Below the pieces are notes generated by a model. The model searched no databases and was not told where the DNA came from. It saw only the letters and a program-made list of their open reading frames with translations. Positions 33,503-42,331 of a stretch of DNA of 64,000 nt are shown in pieces. Location of the stretch: the IMG/VR virus record IMGVR_UViG_3300035199_000798, positions 1-64,000 of that record; one strand, given 5' to 3'. The translations under genes and the position numbers were made by a program. How positions within the stretch are numbered: position 1 is the stretch's first letter; every line of letters starts with the position of its first letter. The stretch comes from a virus.

Positions 33503-33969
33503 GATTAAAGGTATGTAGACTGAGGGAGGGGGCGAAACTCCCAACCCGCGCACATAAGATGGATGCGGGAGTTGATTTGTATTACTGCCCCAACGGAGAT
33601 CGGGCGCGCATCTTGCAAGATGAAGGACTCGTGATCGAGCCTCGACAGAGCGTGCTCATCCCCACCGGTTTAAAAGTAGAGGTCCCCTATGGGCACATGT
33701 TGGAAATTAAAAACAAGTCCGGGATTGCTTTTAAGCGGCAGCTGGTCGTGGGCGCATGCGTCGTCGACCCGGGATACACAGGGGAGTTGTATGTCAATCT
33801 TCATAATTTAGGGCTGAGCCCACAGTATCTTAAAGAGGGAGACAAGATTGCCCAAGCCATTTTAATCCCCATCTTACATTGTAACGTGGAGGAAGTTGCG
33901 GAAGAAAATTTTTTAAATTCCCACTCCACTCGCGGTGGGGGCGGGTTTGGCTCCACCGGAGAACGGTAA
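33499..33969 (+). CDS. dut: dUTPase
   Basis: A 156-residue trimeric dUTP pyrophosphatase. All five motifs are visible: DAGVDLYY (1), IKNKSGIAF (2, Asn-Lys in place of the usual arg), VVDPGYTGELYVNLHN (3), EGDKIAQAILIP (4) and STRGGGGFGSTG (5). It removes dUTP and provides dUMP. It overlaps the polymerase stop by 4 bases (ATGA), so translation is coupled. Confidence 0.95.
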   Translation: MRLKVCRLREGAKLPTRAHKMDAGVDLYYCPNGDRARILQDEGLVIEPRQSVLIPTGLKVEVPYGHMLEIKNKSGIAFKRQLVVGACVVDPGYTGELYVNLHNLGLSPQYLKEGDKIAQAILIPILHCNVEEVAEENFLNSHSTRGGGGFGSTGER

Positions 33970-34018
33970 TTTATTTTTACACTATTTAGACAGGATAACA
34001 ACCTGAAGGAGAATTGGA

Positions 34019-34879
34019 ATGAGTTTCATTTATACTTTACGTTTTGGCGATGAGGGCCAAGAAGTAAAAAGACTACAGCGCGCCCTAGGGGCGGTAGCTG
34101 ACGGGGATTTTGGTCCCCAAACTTTAAAAACAGTAAAAGAGTACCAGCAATCTGAAGGCCTCGTTTGCGACGGCCTCGCTGGTCTTAAAACACTCGGCTC
34201 TTTGGGGATTGCCCCGCGGGTGGGAATTGACGTTAGCTCTCACAACGGCGCCGTGGACTGGGCCAAGGCAGCAAATGCCGGCGTTGAGTTCGCCTGGGTA
34301 AAAGCCACAGAGGGCCAGACTCATGTTAATCGTGACTGGGTAAAGCGTTATGAGGGCGCCGTGGATAATAATGTTATTGTGGGTGCCTATCATTTTGCGC
34401 GGCCGGATCTTAACAAGTACGACAATCCCGAGGCGGATGCGCGCGCAGAGTTTAAACATTTCCGAGACACCCTCGCGTCGGTAGGAGGCCTGCAGGCCGG
34501 AAATTTGGTACCAGCCGTTGATCTCGAAGCTGGCATGAAGACAGACGATCAATATAATGCCGATTGGTACTTAGAGTGGCTGTCCGCCGCTGAAGAAGAA
34601 TGGGGCGTGAAGGCCATTGTGTACAGCGCGCGGTGGGCATGGAATCTCTATTTACGCAATGCGTCCGCGGAAGATAAGGTCAAGTTTACTGAGTACCCAG
34701 TATGGTGGGCAAATTATATTCGCAAGAAGCCTCTAGTGGGCCCAGAAGCACAGCTGCGGAATTGGGACACCTGGGACGTGTGGCAATACACCGGCTGGGG
34801 GGAATGCCCGGGCCTTAAGGGGCGCGTCGATTTGAATTGGATGGCTGGAGAGCAGCTATGTAAACTTGTGGTACCTTAA
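34019..34879 (+). CDS. Endolysin: peptidoglycan-binding domain plus GH25 muramidase
   Basis: A 286-residue protein. Residues 1-62 form a PG-binding-1 domain: LRFGDEGQEVKRLQRALGA, DGDFGPQTLKTVKEYQ, and CDGLAGLKTLGSLG. Residues about 66-286 are a GH25 lysozyme: GIDVSSHNGAVDWAKAA with the first catalytic Asp, FAWVKATEGQT, GAYHFARPD, VPAVDLEAG with the second Asp/Glu pair, and WQYTGWGE near the end. There is no signal peptide, so it needs a holin to reach the wall. AAGGAGAA precedes the ATG. Confidence 0.92.
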   Translation: MSFIYTLRFGDEGQEVKRLQRALGAVADGDFGPQTLKTVKEYQQSEGLVCDGLAGLKTLGSLGIAPRVGIDVSSHNGAVDWAKAANAGVEFAWVKATEGQTHVNRDWVKRYEGAVDNNVIVGAYHFARPDLNKYDNPEADARAEFKHFRDTLASVGGLQAGNLVPAVDLEAGMKTDDQYNADWYLEWLSAAEEEWGVKAIVYSARWAWNLYLRNASAEDKVKFTEYPVWWANYIRKKPLVGPEAQLRNWDTWDVWQYTGWGECPGLKGRVDLNWMAGEQLCKLVVP

Positions 34880-34889
34880 GGAGACCGAC

Positions 34890-35186
34890 ATGAGCACAGA
34901 AACACGGAAAATGAAAAGAAAAAAATTGACCAAGGCTCAGAAGGCCGCCCAGAAAGAAATGGCAACAAAAGTAGCTTTATTTGGAAAATTACCCGATTAT
35001 TGCTTGACTTGTGAAGAACCCTTTGATAAAATGGATAAAGAACAAGTGGCCTCGTGGAATGTGGTAGTAAACGAGAAAGAGGAACGCGTTCGCCTTTATT
35101 GCCCGGAATGCTGGCAACAAGCCCAACAAATAATTAAAGATTTTAAGAGACACCTAGAGGAGAAGCATGAGCAACCCAAAAGCTGA
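34890..35186 (+). CDS. Small zinc-ribbon-like protein
   Basis: A 98-residue protein after TTAAGGAGACC, which decides the start at 34890. A Lys-rich N-terminus (KRKKLTKAQKAAQKEMA) is followed by DYCLTCEEPFDKMDKEQV and later LYCPECW: two CxxC pairs about 35 residues apart, likely one zinc site. The C-terminus is a charged helix. Similar 'CLTCxxPFDKxDKE' proteins occur in marine phages. Function unknown. Confidence 0.75.
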   Translation: MSTETRKMKRKKLTKAQKAAQKEMATKVALFGKLPDYCLTCEEPFDKMDKEQVASWNVVVNEKEERVRLYCPECWQQAQQIIKDFKRHLEEKHEQPKS

Positions 35187-35448
35187 AGTGATAAACTTCG
35201 AAGATCCCGTTAACCACCCCAAACATTACAACATAAACTGGAAAGGCGAAAAGGCCATTGAGACATACAACTACATTGATTCGTGGTGTATGAACTATGC
35301 GCAGGGGAATATTATTAAATATGTTTCGCGATACCCCTATAAGGGTAAGTCAGTTGAGGATTTAAAGAAAGCGCGTTGGTATCTGGATCGGCTAATTGAC
35401 GAGGAAGAAGCGAAGAGATCCGCCCAGGAGAAGCCCCGTGAGGTTTAG
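35167..35448 (+). CDS. DUF3310-type protein
   Basis: A 93-residue protein. DPVNHPKHYNINWKG, then YAQGNIIKYVSRYPYKG and DLKKARWYLDRLI give the DUF3310 pattern (NHPxHY ... GNIxKYxxRxxxKG ... DLxKAxWYL) found in many phages, sometimes labelled nucleotide kinase without firm proof. It overlaps the previous gene by 20 bases and the next by 11. It lies among nucleotide metabolism genes. Confidence 0.82.
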   Translation: MSNPKAEVINFEDPVNHPKHYNINWKGEKAIETYNYIDSWCMNYAQGNIIKYVSRYPYKGKSVEDLKKARWYLDRLIDEEEAKRSAQEKPREV

Positions 35449-36484
35449 AGAGGCTCTAACTTATGACGATGTCCTTCTAGAGCCTCAGTACTCAACTATT
35501 CGTTCGCGCAAAGAGATTAGCCTGGGGAACGCTTTAAGCGATGATCTTTGGCTAGACTTGCCCCTTATCTCTTCTCCCATGGACACTGTCACGGAGGGGG
35601 AAATGGCCCGGGCGATGGCCCGACATGGCGCCATGGGGGTGATACATCGGTATAACGATATCGAAACCCAGGCCTCCATCGTGCGCGAGCTTCAGGCAGC
35701 CGCCTCTTCTGCTCTGAGTATCCTGACTGTACCGCCCATTGCCGCAGCAGTTGGTGTGACTGGATTTTATCTCCAGCGAGCAGTGGCTTTGTGCGAAAGC
35801 GGCGCCAATATTTTATGTGTTGACGTGGCCCATGGACATCACATCTTGGTTAAAGAGGCTCTTCGAAATCTCAGGTCCGAATTGGGGGAGGCTGTACACC
35901 TTATGGCAGGGAACGTGGCAACGCTCGCGGCTTTCAACGACTTGGCCGATTGGGGCGCCGATAGCGTACGCTGTAATATTGGCGGTGGCAGCATATGCAG
36001 CACCCGCATCCAAACTGGCCATGGCCTGCCTGGTCTTCAAACTATTTTTGATTGCGCGGCTACCGACCGCGACGTTAAAATAATTGCTGATGGCGGCATC
36101 CGCACGAGCGGGGATATCGTGAAGGCCATCGCCGCAGGCGCAGATTTTGTGATGCTCGGCTCCATGCTCGCGGGAACAGCAGAGTCTCCCGGGGAGACAA
36201 TAGAGGACTCCGCTGGCCACCTCTTTAAAAAATATCGAGGGATGGCAAGCAAGGACGCCCAGATCACTTGGCGCGGACGGCACAGTTCGAATGAAGGAGT
36301 GAGCACAGAGATCCCCTATAAAGGCCCGGTCGGTCCTCTTTTAGAGGACATTGCCAATGGGATCCGATCAGGGCTCTCCTATTCGGGAGCTAGAGATATT
36401 ATAGATCTTCAGACGAAAGCCAAATTCGTGCGCCAAAGCAGCGCTGGTCTAAATGAAAGCGGAACTCACATTTTGTCGCGATGA
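35438..36484 (+). CDS. IMP dehydrogenase / GMP reductase family enzyme, no CBS domains
   Basis: A 348-residue TIM-barrel enzyme starting at GTG after AGGAG. FREALTYDDVLLEPQYSTI is the family N-terminus; LPLISSPMDTVTEGEMARAM follows; GADSVRCNIGGGSICSTR holds the catalytic Cys loop; IIADGGIRTSGDIVKAIAAG and VMLGSMLAGTAESPGE bind the phosphate. The CBS pair found in bacterial GuaB is missing, and the length matches GMP reductase (about 346). YRGMASKDAQ and EGVSTEIPYKGPV do not settle IMPDH versus GMPR. It would adjust purine pools for DNA synthesis. It overlaps the next gene by 4 bases. Confidence 0.88.
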   Translation: MRFREALTYDDVLLEPQYSTIRSRKEISLGNALSDDLWLDLPLISSPMDTVTEGEMARAMARHGAMGVIHRYNDIETQASIVRELQAAASSALSILTVPPIAAAVGVTGFYLQRAVALCESGANILCVDVAHGHHILVKEALRNLRSELGEAVHLMAGNVATLAAFNDLADWGADSVRCNIGGGSICSTRIQTGHGLPGLQTIFDCAATDRDVKIIADGGIRTSGDIVKAIAAGADFVMLGSMLAGTAESPGETIEDSAGHLFKKYRGMASKDAQITWRGRHSSNEGVSTEIPYKGPVGPLLEDIANGIRSGLSYSGARDIIDLQTKAKFVRQSSAGLNESGTHILSR

Positions 36485-36819
36485 TGTATAAAAGAAAACC
36501 AAGACCCGAGGACGCCAAAACGATCCAATTTCCTTCGCTGGAAGAGCTTCATGTTAACTTATTGCTGAAACTTAAGTTCGATGATATCACCAAATACTTT
36601 TTTTTCAATGAGTGTATGAAGGCTTTTATTACGGAGGACCCGGACTTCATGCCTTTCTTGGAGAAAATGAAAGAGAAGAGCATGTTGGCGCGCAAGTTCC
36701 GCACTAAAAAAGCGCGTGAGTTACGCAAAAAAGAACAAGAGATTAAAGATAGATTTGCTTTAAATACTAACGACATAGAAGATATATTTGATATGATAGA
36801 ACACGAGGAGGGAGTATGA
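36481..36819 (+). CDS. Small charged protein, possible transcription co-factor
   Basis: A 112-residue protein, coupled to the upstream gene by ATGATG over its stop. KFDDITKYFFFNECMKAFI is followed by a Lys/Arg-rich middle (ARKFRTKKARELRKKEQEI) and an acidic end with DIEDIFDMIEHEE. T4 gp33-type late-transcription proteins and similar marine phage proteins have comparable size and an acidic hydrophobic tail, and it is immediately followed by a sigma region 4-like gene. The link to transcription is inference from this context. Confidence 0.7.
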   Translation: MMYKRKPRPEDAKTIQFPSLEELHVNLLLKLKFDDITKYFFFNECMKAFITEDPDFMPFLEKMKEKSMLARKFRTKKARELRKKEQEIKDRFALNTNDIEDIFDMIEHEEGV

Positions 36820-37043
36820 AATTATGTTCGCGGCAATGCTTATTGAACAATGAATGCTGTACAAAAAGCGAGTGTCGACAATGGATGGAATATAAAGAAG
36901 ATTTGAATTGTTGTTTAATTGCCATAGAGAAACATGGGAACTTGACTTTGAACGAGGTCGGAAAGCGATTAAAGATATCGTATGTTCGCGTCAAACAGAT
37001 TGAAACCGAGGCCATCAATAAATTACAAAAAAAGGTAATTTAA
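36816..37043 (+). CDS. Sigma factor region 4-like protein with Cys cluster
   Basis: A 75-residue protein. An N-terminal Cys cluster (CSRQCLLNNECCTKSEC) may bind zinc. Residues 36-75 read LIAIEKHGNLTLNEVGKRLK, then ISYVRVKQIETEAINKLQKK, the helix-turn-helix of sigma-70 region 4, which reads -35 elements. It is too short to be a whole sigma factor, so it may act as a co-sigma or a promoter adaptor, perhaps for the phage late promoters. The ATG follows GGAGGGAGT and overlaps the previous stop. Confidence 0.72.
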   Translation: MKLCSRQCLLNNECCTKSECRQWMEYKEDLNCCLIAIEKHGNLTLNEVGKRLKISYVRVKQIETEAINKLQKKVI

Positions 37044-37054
37044 CTTCAAGGTTA

Positions 37055-37065
37055 ACTAATTATTA
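37055..37065 (+). promoter_or_regulatory. CTAATTATTA motif (candidate late promoter)
   Basis: ACTAATTATTA lies 49 bases before the acidic head-type gene. It matches the CTAATTA core seen upstream of other virion-type genes. Confidence 0.35.
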
Positions 37066-37079
37066 CAACCCACTATACC

Positions 37080-37094
37080 AGATGTCTAACATCT
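37080..37094 (+). promoter_or_regulatory. Small hairpin in the leader of the acidic protein gene
   Basis: AGATGT, loop CTA, ACATCT. It sits 20 bases before the ATG and just before the AAGGAG site, so it could stabilise the mRNA 5' end or affect translation. Confidence 0.35.
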
Positions 37095-37114
37095 AATACT
37101 TTAAGGAGAGAAAC

Positions 37115-37876
37115 ATGGACAGCAAGAAGAACCTTTTGAACGAAGCGACAGTCCGCCGTTTTATGAAATTGGCCGAACTGGAGCCACTCGTTAACCCCTT
37201 TGTCGAGAATATCGAAACCGAAGAGGTGGTTACCGAGGATGAGGAAGACCGCTACGATTATGAAAAAGGCAAGGATGCCGGCGAAATCGAAGGCGCAGAA
37301 GACGCTCTTGGTGACGAGGAAGAACTCGAAGTAGATCTCGCCCCAGAAGACGAACTCGATATCGAAGATGATCTCGAAGCCGCAGGCGCGGAGGGTACCA
37401 TGGAAGAGAAAGTCAAAGACTTCTTTGACGCCGTCGCCCAAGCCGCAACAGACATTCTCGGAGTAGATACCGAAGTTGAGTCCGACACTGGCGAAGTGGA
37501 AGATGTCGAAGCTATGGACATCGGCCCCGAAGGTGAAGAAGAGTTGGCGGTTGCCGACCTGGATGTTGGCGGCGAAGACGTTGACGTTGACGATGTGGAG
37601 CTTGAAGAAGGCACCACTAAGGGTGAACTGGATAAGCCCGATGCCAGCGGTTATCGAAAACAGGCTTTTGGCGCGCCCGGTGAAGGTGGCAAAATCACCA
37701 CTGGTCCGCACAAAGGGGAGATCGCGGACGAAGACCCAAGCAAAGGGGAAGAACTCACCACTGGTCCGGACAAAGGCAAACCAGCCTACAGGAAGAAGCA
37801 AAACGAAAACAATGACCGCATCGCCGAAGAGATTACTCGACGAGTGGTTGAGCGTCTTCTTAACCCCAAAGCTTAA
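37115..37876 (+). CDS. Acidic putative prohead core / virion protein
   Basis: A 253-residue protein with AAGGAG before the ATG. The N-terminus KKNLLNEATVRRFMKLAELE resembles the starts of prohead core and internal proteins of marine T4-type phages. Residues 25-170 are strongly acidic (many EDE and DLE runs), and residues 195-240 carry two repeats of TTGPHKGE / TTGPDKGK. The C-terminus is a basic helix (ITRRVVERLLN). Highly acidic, low-complexity proteins of this kind act as scaffolds. No scaffold gene was otherwise seen; the label is inference. Confidence 0.6.
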   Translation: MDSKKNLLNEATVRRFMKLAELEPLVNPFVENIETEEVVTEDEEDRYDYEKGKDAGEIEGAEDALGDEEELEVDLAPEDELDIEDDLEAAGAEGTMEEKVKDFFDAVAQAATDILGVDTEVESDTGEVEDVEAMDIGPEGEEELAVADLDVGGEDVDVDDVELEEGTTKGELDKPDASGYRKQAFGAPGEGGKITTGPHKGEIADEDPSKGEELTTGPDKGKPAYRKKQNENNDRIAEEITRRVVERLLNPKA

Positions 37877-37901
37877 AAGCAACAACCACTCTTGATATAA
37901 T
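37873..37901 (+). promoter_or_regulatory. Possible promoter
   Basis: TTAAAA, 17 bases, TATAAT. The -10 is consensus, the -35 weak. It ends 16 bases before the next gene. Confidence 0.4.
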
Positions 37902-37917
37902 ATTCTTGAGGTATTAG

Positions 37918-38340
37918 ATGTCTGAATTCTTCTGGTTTCTTTTGGGTGCTTTGGTCTATAAAGTCTTATTCTCTCTCCTAGACTTTGGCCACAAGCGCAT
38001 ATTCCTTACTAAAATCAAATACTTAGCGTTTTTGTTGATTGGAAGAGCTTATCAAGAGCTTCTTCTTGTCCAAGAACTAAAGTACAAGGCCATCTCTTAC
38101 ACTCTCAAAGATGAACAAAAACTTAAGCTACATAAAAATAGTGACAAGGCTTTTATCCGAGGGTGGAAAAAAACTGCAGTTGACAATTTAAACTCCTCGG
38201 TCCCTTTTCCCTACCAAAATGCCATTGAAGTTGAAGATTGGAGTGATTTAATGCGCGTCATGGATAATTATTATAGAGCCAAGCTGAGGAGAGCCGCCAT
38301 TGAAAACTCACAAGATCAAAAAGATGTTGATAGATCATGA
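37918..38340 (+). CDS. Membrane-anchored protein of unknown function
   Basis: A 140-residue protein starting MSEFFWFLLGALVYKVLFSL, a probable N-terminal membrane anchor, with KYLAFLLIGRAYQELLLVQE continuing the hydrophobic or amphipathic helix. The rest is Lys-rich and acidic, helical. TTGAGG precedes the ATG. It overlaps the next gene by 41 bases. Similar anchored proteins occur in T4-type marine phages; function unknown. Confidence 0.7.
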   Translation: MSEFFWFLLGALVYKVLFSLLDFGHKRIFLTKIKYLAFLLIGRAYQELLLVQELKYKAISYTLKDEQKLKLHKNSDKAFIRGWKKTAVDNLNSSVPFPYQNAIEVEDWSDLMRVMDNYYRAKLRRAAIENSQDQKDVDRS

Positions 38341-38563
38341 ACTTATAACGTATGAAGATAAGTTTATTTTTGCGGAGCGCGCGTTCATGGCTCATTCTGC
38401 CGCCCAATGGGGCATTGATAAAATAGCGCGAAACGAGTTTTCTCAAAATCAAATTGACAGCTTCGGCAAAATTTTAATGATGTACCTAAAAGGTCGAATT
38501 GACTTAAGCTGGCAAAATGGCCTCTTAACAATGGAAAATCTAGAGGAGGTGCCACCCCAATGA
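38300..38563 (+). CDS. Hypothetical protein
   Basis: An 87-residue protein starting at TTG, chosen because GAGGAGAG lies 6 bases upstream. It is mostly helical: EDKFIFAERAFMAHSAAQWG and IDSFGKILMMYLKGRIDL. It overlaps the previous gene by 41 bases and the ClpP-like gene by 4 (ATGA). It may act with the protease; this is only context. Confidence 0.62.
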   Translation: MKTHKIKKMLIDHELITYEDKFIFAERAFMAHSAAQWGIDKIARNEFSQNQIDSFGKILMMYLKGRIDLSWQNGLLTMENLEEVPPQ

Positions 38564-39198
38564 GCGAAGTAGTCTCAGGTACCATGGACTTCGAAGAAGA
38601 AGAAGTACCAGCGCAAAATGTTTTTATAATAGATGCTGCGCCCAAGGGCCCTAAATTCCGTGCCGCGAGCCTTTTCGGAACGCTGGGCGAAGAAGAACTC
38701 CTCGAAGCTGTCCAAACACTAGTGGCTCTTAGGGAAGCCTCGGAAGAAGAAAAATTGCGTGGAGATGACGATTGCCCCCCTCCACCTCCACTCAAATTTT
38801 ATATTTCCACGTGGGGAGGGGACGTCCACGGGATGTTCGCTATCTACGATCTTATGCGTGTTGTACAAGAGGGTCACGAGATTGAAACTATCGGGCTCGG
38901 GAAAGTGATGTCCGCCGGTGTGCTCTTGCTCGCTGCCGGTACAAAAGGCATACGAAAGATCGGCAAGAATACAAGAGTTATGCTTCATGGAATACGGGCC
39001 CTTCATCACGGAGGCGTCGCGTCTCTAGAGAACGAAATGAGCGAAACGCGCTGGATCCAAGAACAGATGATCCAGGCACTTGTCACGGAAACCAAACTAA
39101 CCAAACGAAAGCTCCAGAAAATGATCGATTCAAAAGTAGATGTATACTTGAACGCCGAGGAAGCCGTCGCTCTAGGAATAGCCGACATAATCATTTAG
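38560..39198 (+). CDS. ClpP-like serine protease (divergent)
   Basis: A 212-residue protein with a ClpP fold. LKFYISTWGGDVHGMFAIYD matches the strand-turn-helix of ClpP; LGKVMSAGVLLLAAG holds the nucleophilic Ser (MSAG); NTRVMLHGIRA holds the His; the Asp should come from KVDVYLNAEEAVALGIAD. An acidic N-terminal extension (residues 1-20) and a Pro-rich loop precede the core. It is distinct from the canonical ClpP at 55102. In T4-type phages lacking a gp21-like protease, a ClpP-like enzyme can serve as prohead protease; its place near a probable core protein supports that. Confidence 0.82.
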   Translation: MSEVVSGTMDFEEEEVPAQNVFIIDAAPKGPKFRAASLFGTLGEEELLEAVQTLVALREASEEEKLRGDDDCPPPPPLKFYISTWGGDVHGMFAIYDLMRVVQEGHEIETIGLGKVMSAGVLLLAAGTKGIRKIGKNTRVMLHGIRALHHGGVASLENEMSETRWIQEQMIQALVTETKLTKRKLQKMIDSKVDVYLNAEEAVALGIADIII

Positions 39199-39215
39199 AA
39201 AGGACTAATTATAAT

Positions 39216-40661
39216 ATGAGTTTAGACGATCTGGTAGAATCTTATTTTGCCAAGCGCGGATCCCCCGCGTTGGCCAACCTCACTCCCCTATATGAGCAGG
39301 CGCTTCAGGAGATGCTGAAAGAAAAGGCTACCCTGGACCCCGGCGAAGATTTGAATATAGATATCAAATTTCCTAAAATTCGCATCACCGAAGATTTCGG
39401 ATCACTGGGGACCGAAGACCGCGCCATCATCGAAAAGTTCACGCGCAATATTAAAGGAGACACTCTCCAGGCCAAGATCGCTTATCTTAATAATATTTTA
39501 ACAACAAAACAAGAAAACGCCACCATTGGTGAGATCCTCTCGACGATGGTCGTATGTGAAATCTTGTCGGCTATCATCACTAACTTCACGGAATCGGCCG
39601 GAGGGTTTATTTTTGAAGGCTTCCTAGCAGGATTGTTTGGGGGCGAGTCTGTACAAATCACATCCCCCGAGGACATTGGTTCGGGCGCCACAGGGAAACC
39701 AATTACAGATGTGGTTTTGGCTGGGAAGCATTATTCTTTGAAGCTGCTGGGTGATCAAACTGAAGTGAAAGGTTCTTTCAAAAACATGGTTGAACACCTT
39801 AGAGACTATGACCACGTAATTTATTTAGACGCAAGGCGCATAGGGGGGACCGACGGGCTCCAATTTGGCGAGTTCACAATTACACTGGAGGGTTTCTTGG
39901 ACATATTTGTTGTTCCGTTCTTGAAGACAGTTTGGCGAAAAGAAGCAGATAAATTTGAAGATGCGGTAGAATTTCAACAAAAAATGTCTGAATTGAGAGA
40001 TTCAAATGTTGGTGTCAAGAGAATAATCTTTGGCAGGAAAGGGTTTTCAGAGGCAAAACCCGGCTGGGCCGCTTTTGAGTTTTCACCAAAAAGGGGGACG
40101 CTGCAAGAGGGACTAGTTAGTCCACAGGGAATGTCTCAATTAATAGACCAAATAATCAATGCAGACTCCAAAGAGTTACAGAATTTTGCTAACTTCGAGG
40201 TGATATATGCCGAGAGCAAATTTGAAGGCACCAAGGCGGCAAAACTGTTTGGCTCTTATGCGGTGGTCGAGCAGCTACAAAGGGCAATCGAGAGTGGGAA
40301 TAAAGAAGCGATATTTGATTCTTTGGAAAGAACCCCGGGATATCAACAAGCACAACAATTCGAATTCACGCGCAAGCAAGTTGAAGATAAGATTAAAAAC
40401 TTCCAGGAGATTGGAACCTTGATGATCGGCCCTAAATACATGAAGAGCACTTTTGCCATGTATGCTGAGCTACTCCAGGCAACCATTTCTCCCGTTTATG
40501 AACAACTCCAGTTTTTTACCAACAACATTAATGATTATTTCTTAGGCGTTTCGAATGAGAGTGCCAAACAAGATCGCAAACAATATGCGCTAAACGCTAT
40601 TGAGAACGCGAAAGGTCTTGAAGTGGCGACGACAAATGCTGTAGAAAAAATTGAAAAATAA
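39216..40661 (+). CDS. Conserved phage structural-type protein
   Basis: A 481-residue protein. The middle has ESAGGFIFEGFLAGLFGGES, KPITDVVLAGKHYSLKLLGD and VKGSFKNMVEHLRDYDHVIY, a conserved block in unannotated T4-type phage proteins. The ITDV...YSLKLL piece resembles the D-x-SLK core of PD-(D/E)xK-fold nucleases, which would suit a head-packaged nuclease, but this is a guess. An ACTAATTATAATATG motif merges with the start codon; AAAGGA lies 12 bases upstream. Confidence 0.65.
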   Translation: MSLDDLVESYFAKRGSPALANLTPLYEQALQEMLKEKATLDPGEDLNIDIKFPKIRITEDFGSLGTEDRAIIEKFTRNIKGDTLQAKIAYLNNILTTKQENATIGEILSTMVVCEILSAIITNFTESAGGFIFEGFLAGLFGGESVQITSPEDIGSGATGKPITDVVLAGKHYSLKLLGDQTEVKGSFKNMVEHLRDYDHVIYLDARRIGGTDGLQFGEFTITLEGFLDIFVVPFLKTVWRKEADKFEDAVEFQQKMSELRDSNVGVKRIIFGRKGFSEAKPGWAAFEFSPKRGTLQEGLVSPQGMSQLIDQIINADSKELQNFANFEVIYAESKFEGTKAAKLFGSYAVVEQLQRAIESGNKEAIFDSLERTPGYQQAQQFEFTRKQVEDKIKNFQEIGTLMIGPKYMKSTFAMYAELLQATISPVYEQLQFFTNNINDYFLGVSNESAKQDRKQYALNAIENAKGLEVATTNAVEKIEK

Positions 40662-40662
40662 C

Positions 40663-40691
40663 TTGACTTTCCTGTACAATTACATTATAAT
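40663..40691 (+). promoter_or_regulatory. Sigma70-type promoter for groEL
   Basis: TTGACT, 17 bases, TATAAT, 17 bases before the GroEL start. AAGAGGTG follows as ribosome binding site. Confidence 0.78.
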
Positions 40692-40708
40692 TTATAAAGA
40701 GGTGTGAA

Positions 40709-42286
40709 ATGAAGCTTTTTAAAGATTCGGTTGATTTGCGTGGCAAGTTAGAAAACGGCATACGCATCGTAGCAGAAAATGTAGCGTCCACGCTTGGCCC
40801 CAAAGGGCGCAGCGTCATCCTCCACCAAAAACACAAGAACCCCATTATCACGAAAGACGGCGTAACCGTCGCCCGATTTGTCGAACTGACAGACCCCATT
40901 GAAAACACAGGCGCTCAGATTGTAAAGCAAGCGGCCGAGAAAACTAACCAAGAGGCCGGCGATGGCACCACCACCACGACGGTGCTTACCTACGCAATGT
41001 ACCGGGACGCCCAAAAATACTTAGTTGCTGGCGCTCCACCAACAGAACTACGGCGTGGGATGGAAAAGGCGGTTGAGTGGCTCGTGGCACAAGTTGAAGC
41101 AGACGCCACCCCCATTCAATCACTAGAGGATATCGAAAACATCGCTACCATTTCTGCCAATGGAGACACAGTCATTGGAAAGATGATTGCAAAGGCCGTA
41201 GATTTGGCTGGCAAAGACGGCTCAATTAAAATTGAGGAAGCGCGCTCCCTTGAGACCACATTAGACTTAGTGGAAGGGTTTCGGTTCGACGCAGGCTATC
41301 TCGCGACAGCTTTTATTAACGATGAGATGCGAGGGATTGTTAGCCACGAAGATCCTCTTATCCTTGTTACAGATGAGAAAATTGAAACCGTAGAAGAGAT
41401 GATGCCCGCCTTAGAACTCGCTGCTCGCGAAGCGCGCCCTTTTATCATCGTCGCTGAGAACGTGGAAGGTCAAGCGCTGGCTGCTCTAATCATGAACGCT
41501 ATGCGCGGCACGCTCCGTGTCGCGGCCATCAAAGCCCCACGCTATGGAGAAGAGCGACGCAACATTCTTAAGGATTTGGCACTTTCCGTGGGCGCAACCC
41601 TCATCAGCCGTGAAAACGGGGTGAGACTTAAAGAAGTCAAGTTGAACCATTTGGGGGAGGCCAAAAGCATTGAATCTGGTAAAAGAGGCACCACAATTGT
41701 CGGCGGCACCGGAAGCCTAGAAGACGTAGAAGGTGAAATTGAAAAGCTTAAAGCAATCCTTCAGGACACCGAGAATATGCATGAGTGCGAAAAGATTCAG
41801 GAGCGCATAACTCGTTTGTCGTCAGGGGTGTCAATTATTCGCGTCGGCGCAGCGACAGAGATTGAAATGGTAGAAAAGCGGCATCGCATCGAAGACGCCC
41901 TGGAAGCGGTCAAGTCGGCCCAGCTAGAGGGAATCCTTCCCGGTGGGGGCGCATTCCTCGTACAAAAATCGAAACATCTCTTCCAGAAGGCCAAGAGCAC
42001 TGCTGATAACGAGTGGGAAGAGTTAGGGATTAAGATTGTGGAGAATGCGGTCCGCGAGCCCCTGCGCCAAATGGCTCGCAACGCAGGCCAATCAGGGGAT
42101 TTAATTCTTTCAAAGCTTCTTCACCGACGCACGGGAGAAGGGTACAACTTTAAAACCAGTAAAATGACCAACTTACTTGACGCAGGGGTGATCGACCCAG
42201 CGCGGGTAACGCGCTGTGCGCTGCAGAACGCCGTGAGCGTTGCGGGAACCTTAATCACTTCTAATTACGCAATTGTCGAGGAGTAG
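40709..42286 (+). CDS. groEL: GroEL chaperonin (phage-encoded, divergent)
   Basis: A 525-residue chaperonin (E. coli 548). ASTLGPKGRSVILHQ and ITKDGVTVARFV match the ATP-binding equatorial domain; QEAGDGTTTTTVLTYAM contains the DGTTT nucleotide motif with catalytic Asp; LEGILPGGGAFLVQ and the closing NLLDAGVIDPARVTRCALQN complete it. The apical domain is present (residues about 180-370). The C-terminal GGM repeat is lacking. It probably folds capsid or other phage proteins with the GroES-like protein at 27635. Confidence 0.93.
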   Translation: MKLFKDSVDLRGKLENGIRIVAENVASTLGPKGRSVILHQKHKNPIITKDGVTVARFVELTDPIENTGAQIVKQAAEKTNQEAGDGTTTTTVLTYAMYRDAQKYLVAGAPPTELRRGMEKAVEWLVAQVEADATPIQSLEDIENIATISANGDTVIGKMIAKAVDLAGKDGSIKIEEARSLETTLDLVEGFRFDAGYLATAFINDEMRGIVSHEDPLILVTDEKIETVEEMMPALELAAREARPFIIVAENVEGQALAALIMNAMRGTLRVAAIKAPRYGEERRNILKDLALSVGATLISRENGVRLKEVKLNHLGEAKSIESGKRGTTIVGGTGSLEDVEGEIEKLKAILQDTENMHECEKIQERITRLSSGVSIIRVGAATEIEMVEKRHRIEDALEAVKSAQLEGILPGGGAFLVQKSKHLFQKAKSTADNEWEELGIKIVENAVREPLRQMARNAGQSGDLILSKLLHRRTGEGYNFKTSKMTNLLDAGVIDPARVTRCALQNAVSVAGTLITSNYAIVEE

Positions 42287-42331
42287 ACTATTTAGGGTAG
42301 CGCATAAGGTGCTGTAGTACAGGGGACAAAA

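Noticed and set aside
37073-37885. Long open frame on the - strand opposite the acidic protein gene
   Set aside because: It arises because the + strand gene is rich in GAA/GAC codons whose complement rarely gives stops; the product is Phe/Val-rich without motifs and there is no promoter or ribosome site.
39216-40661. Restriction endonuclease call for the 481-residue protein
   Set aside because: Only a loose D...SLK pattern is seen and the conserved blocks belong to unannotated virion-type proteins; kept as unknown.
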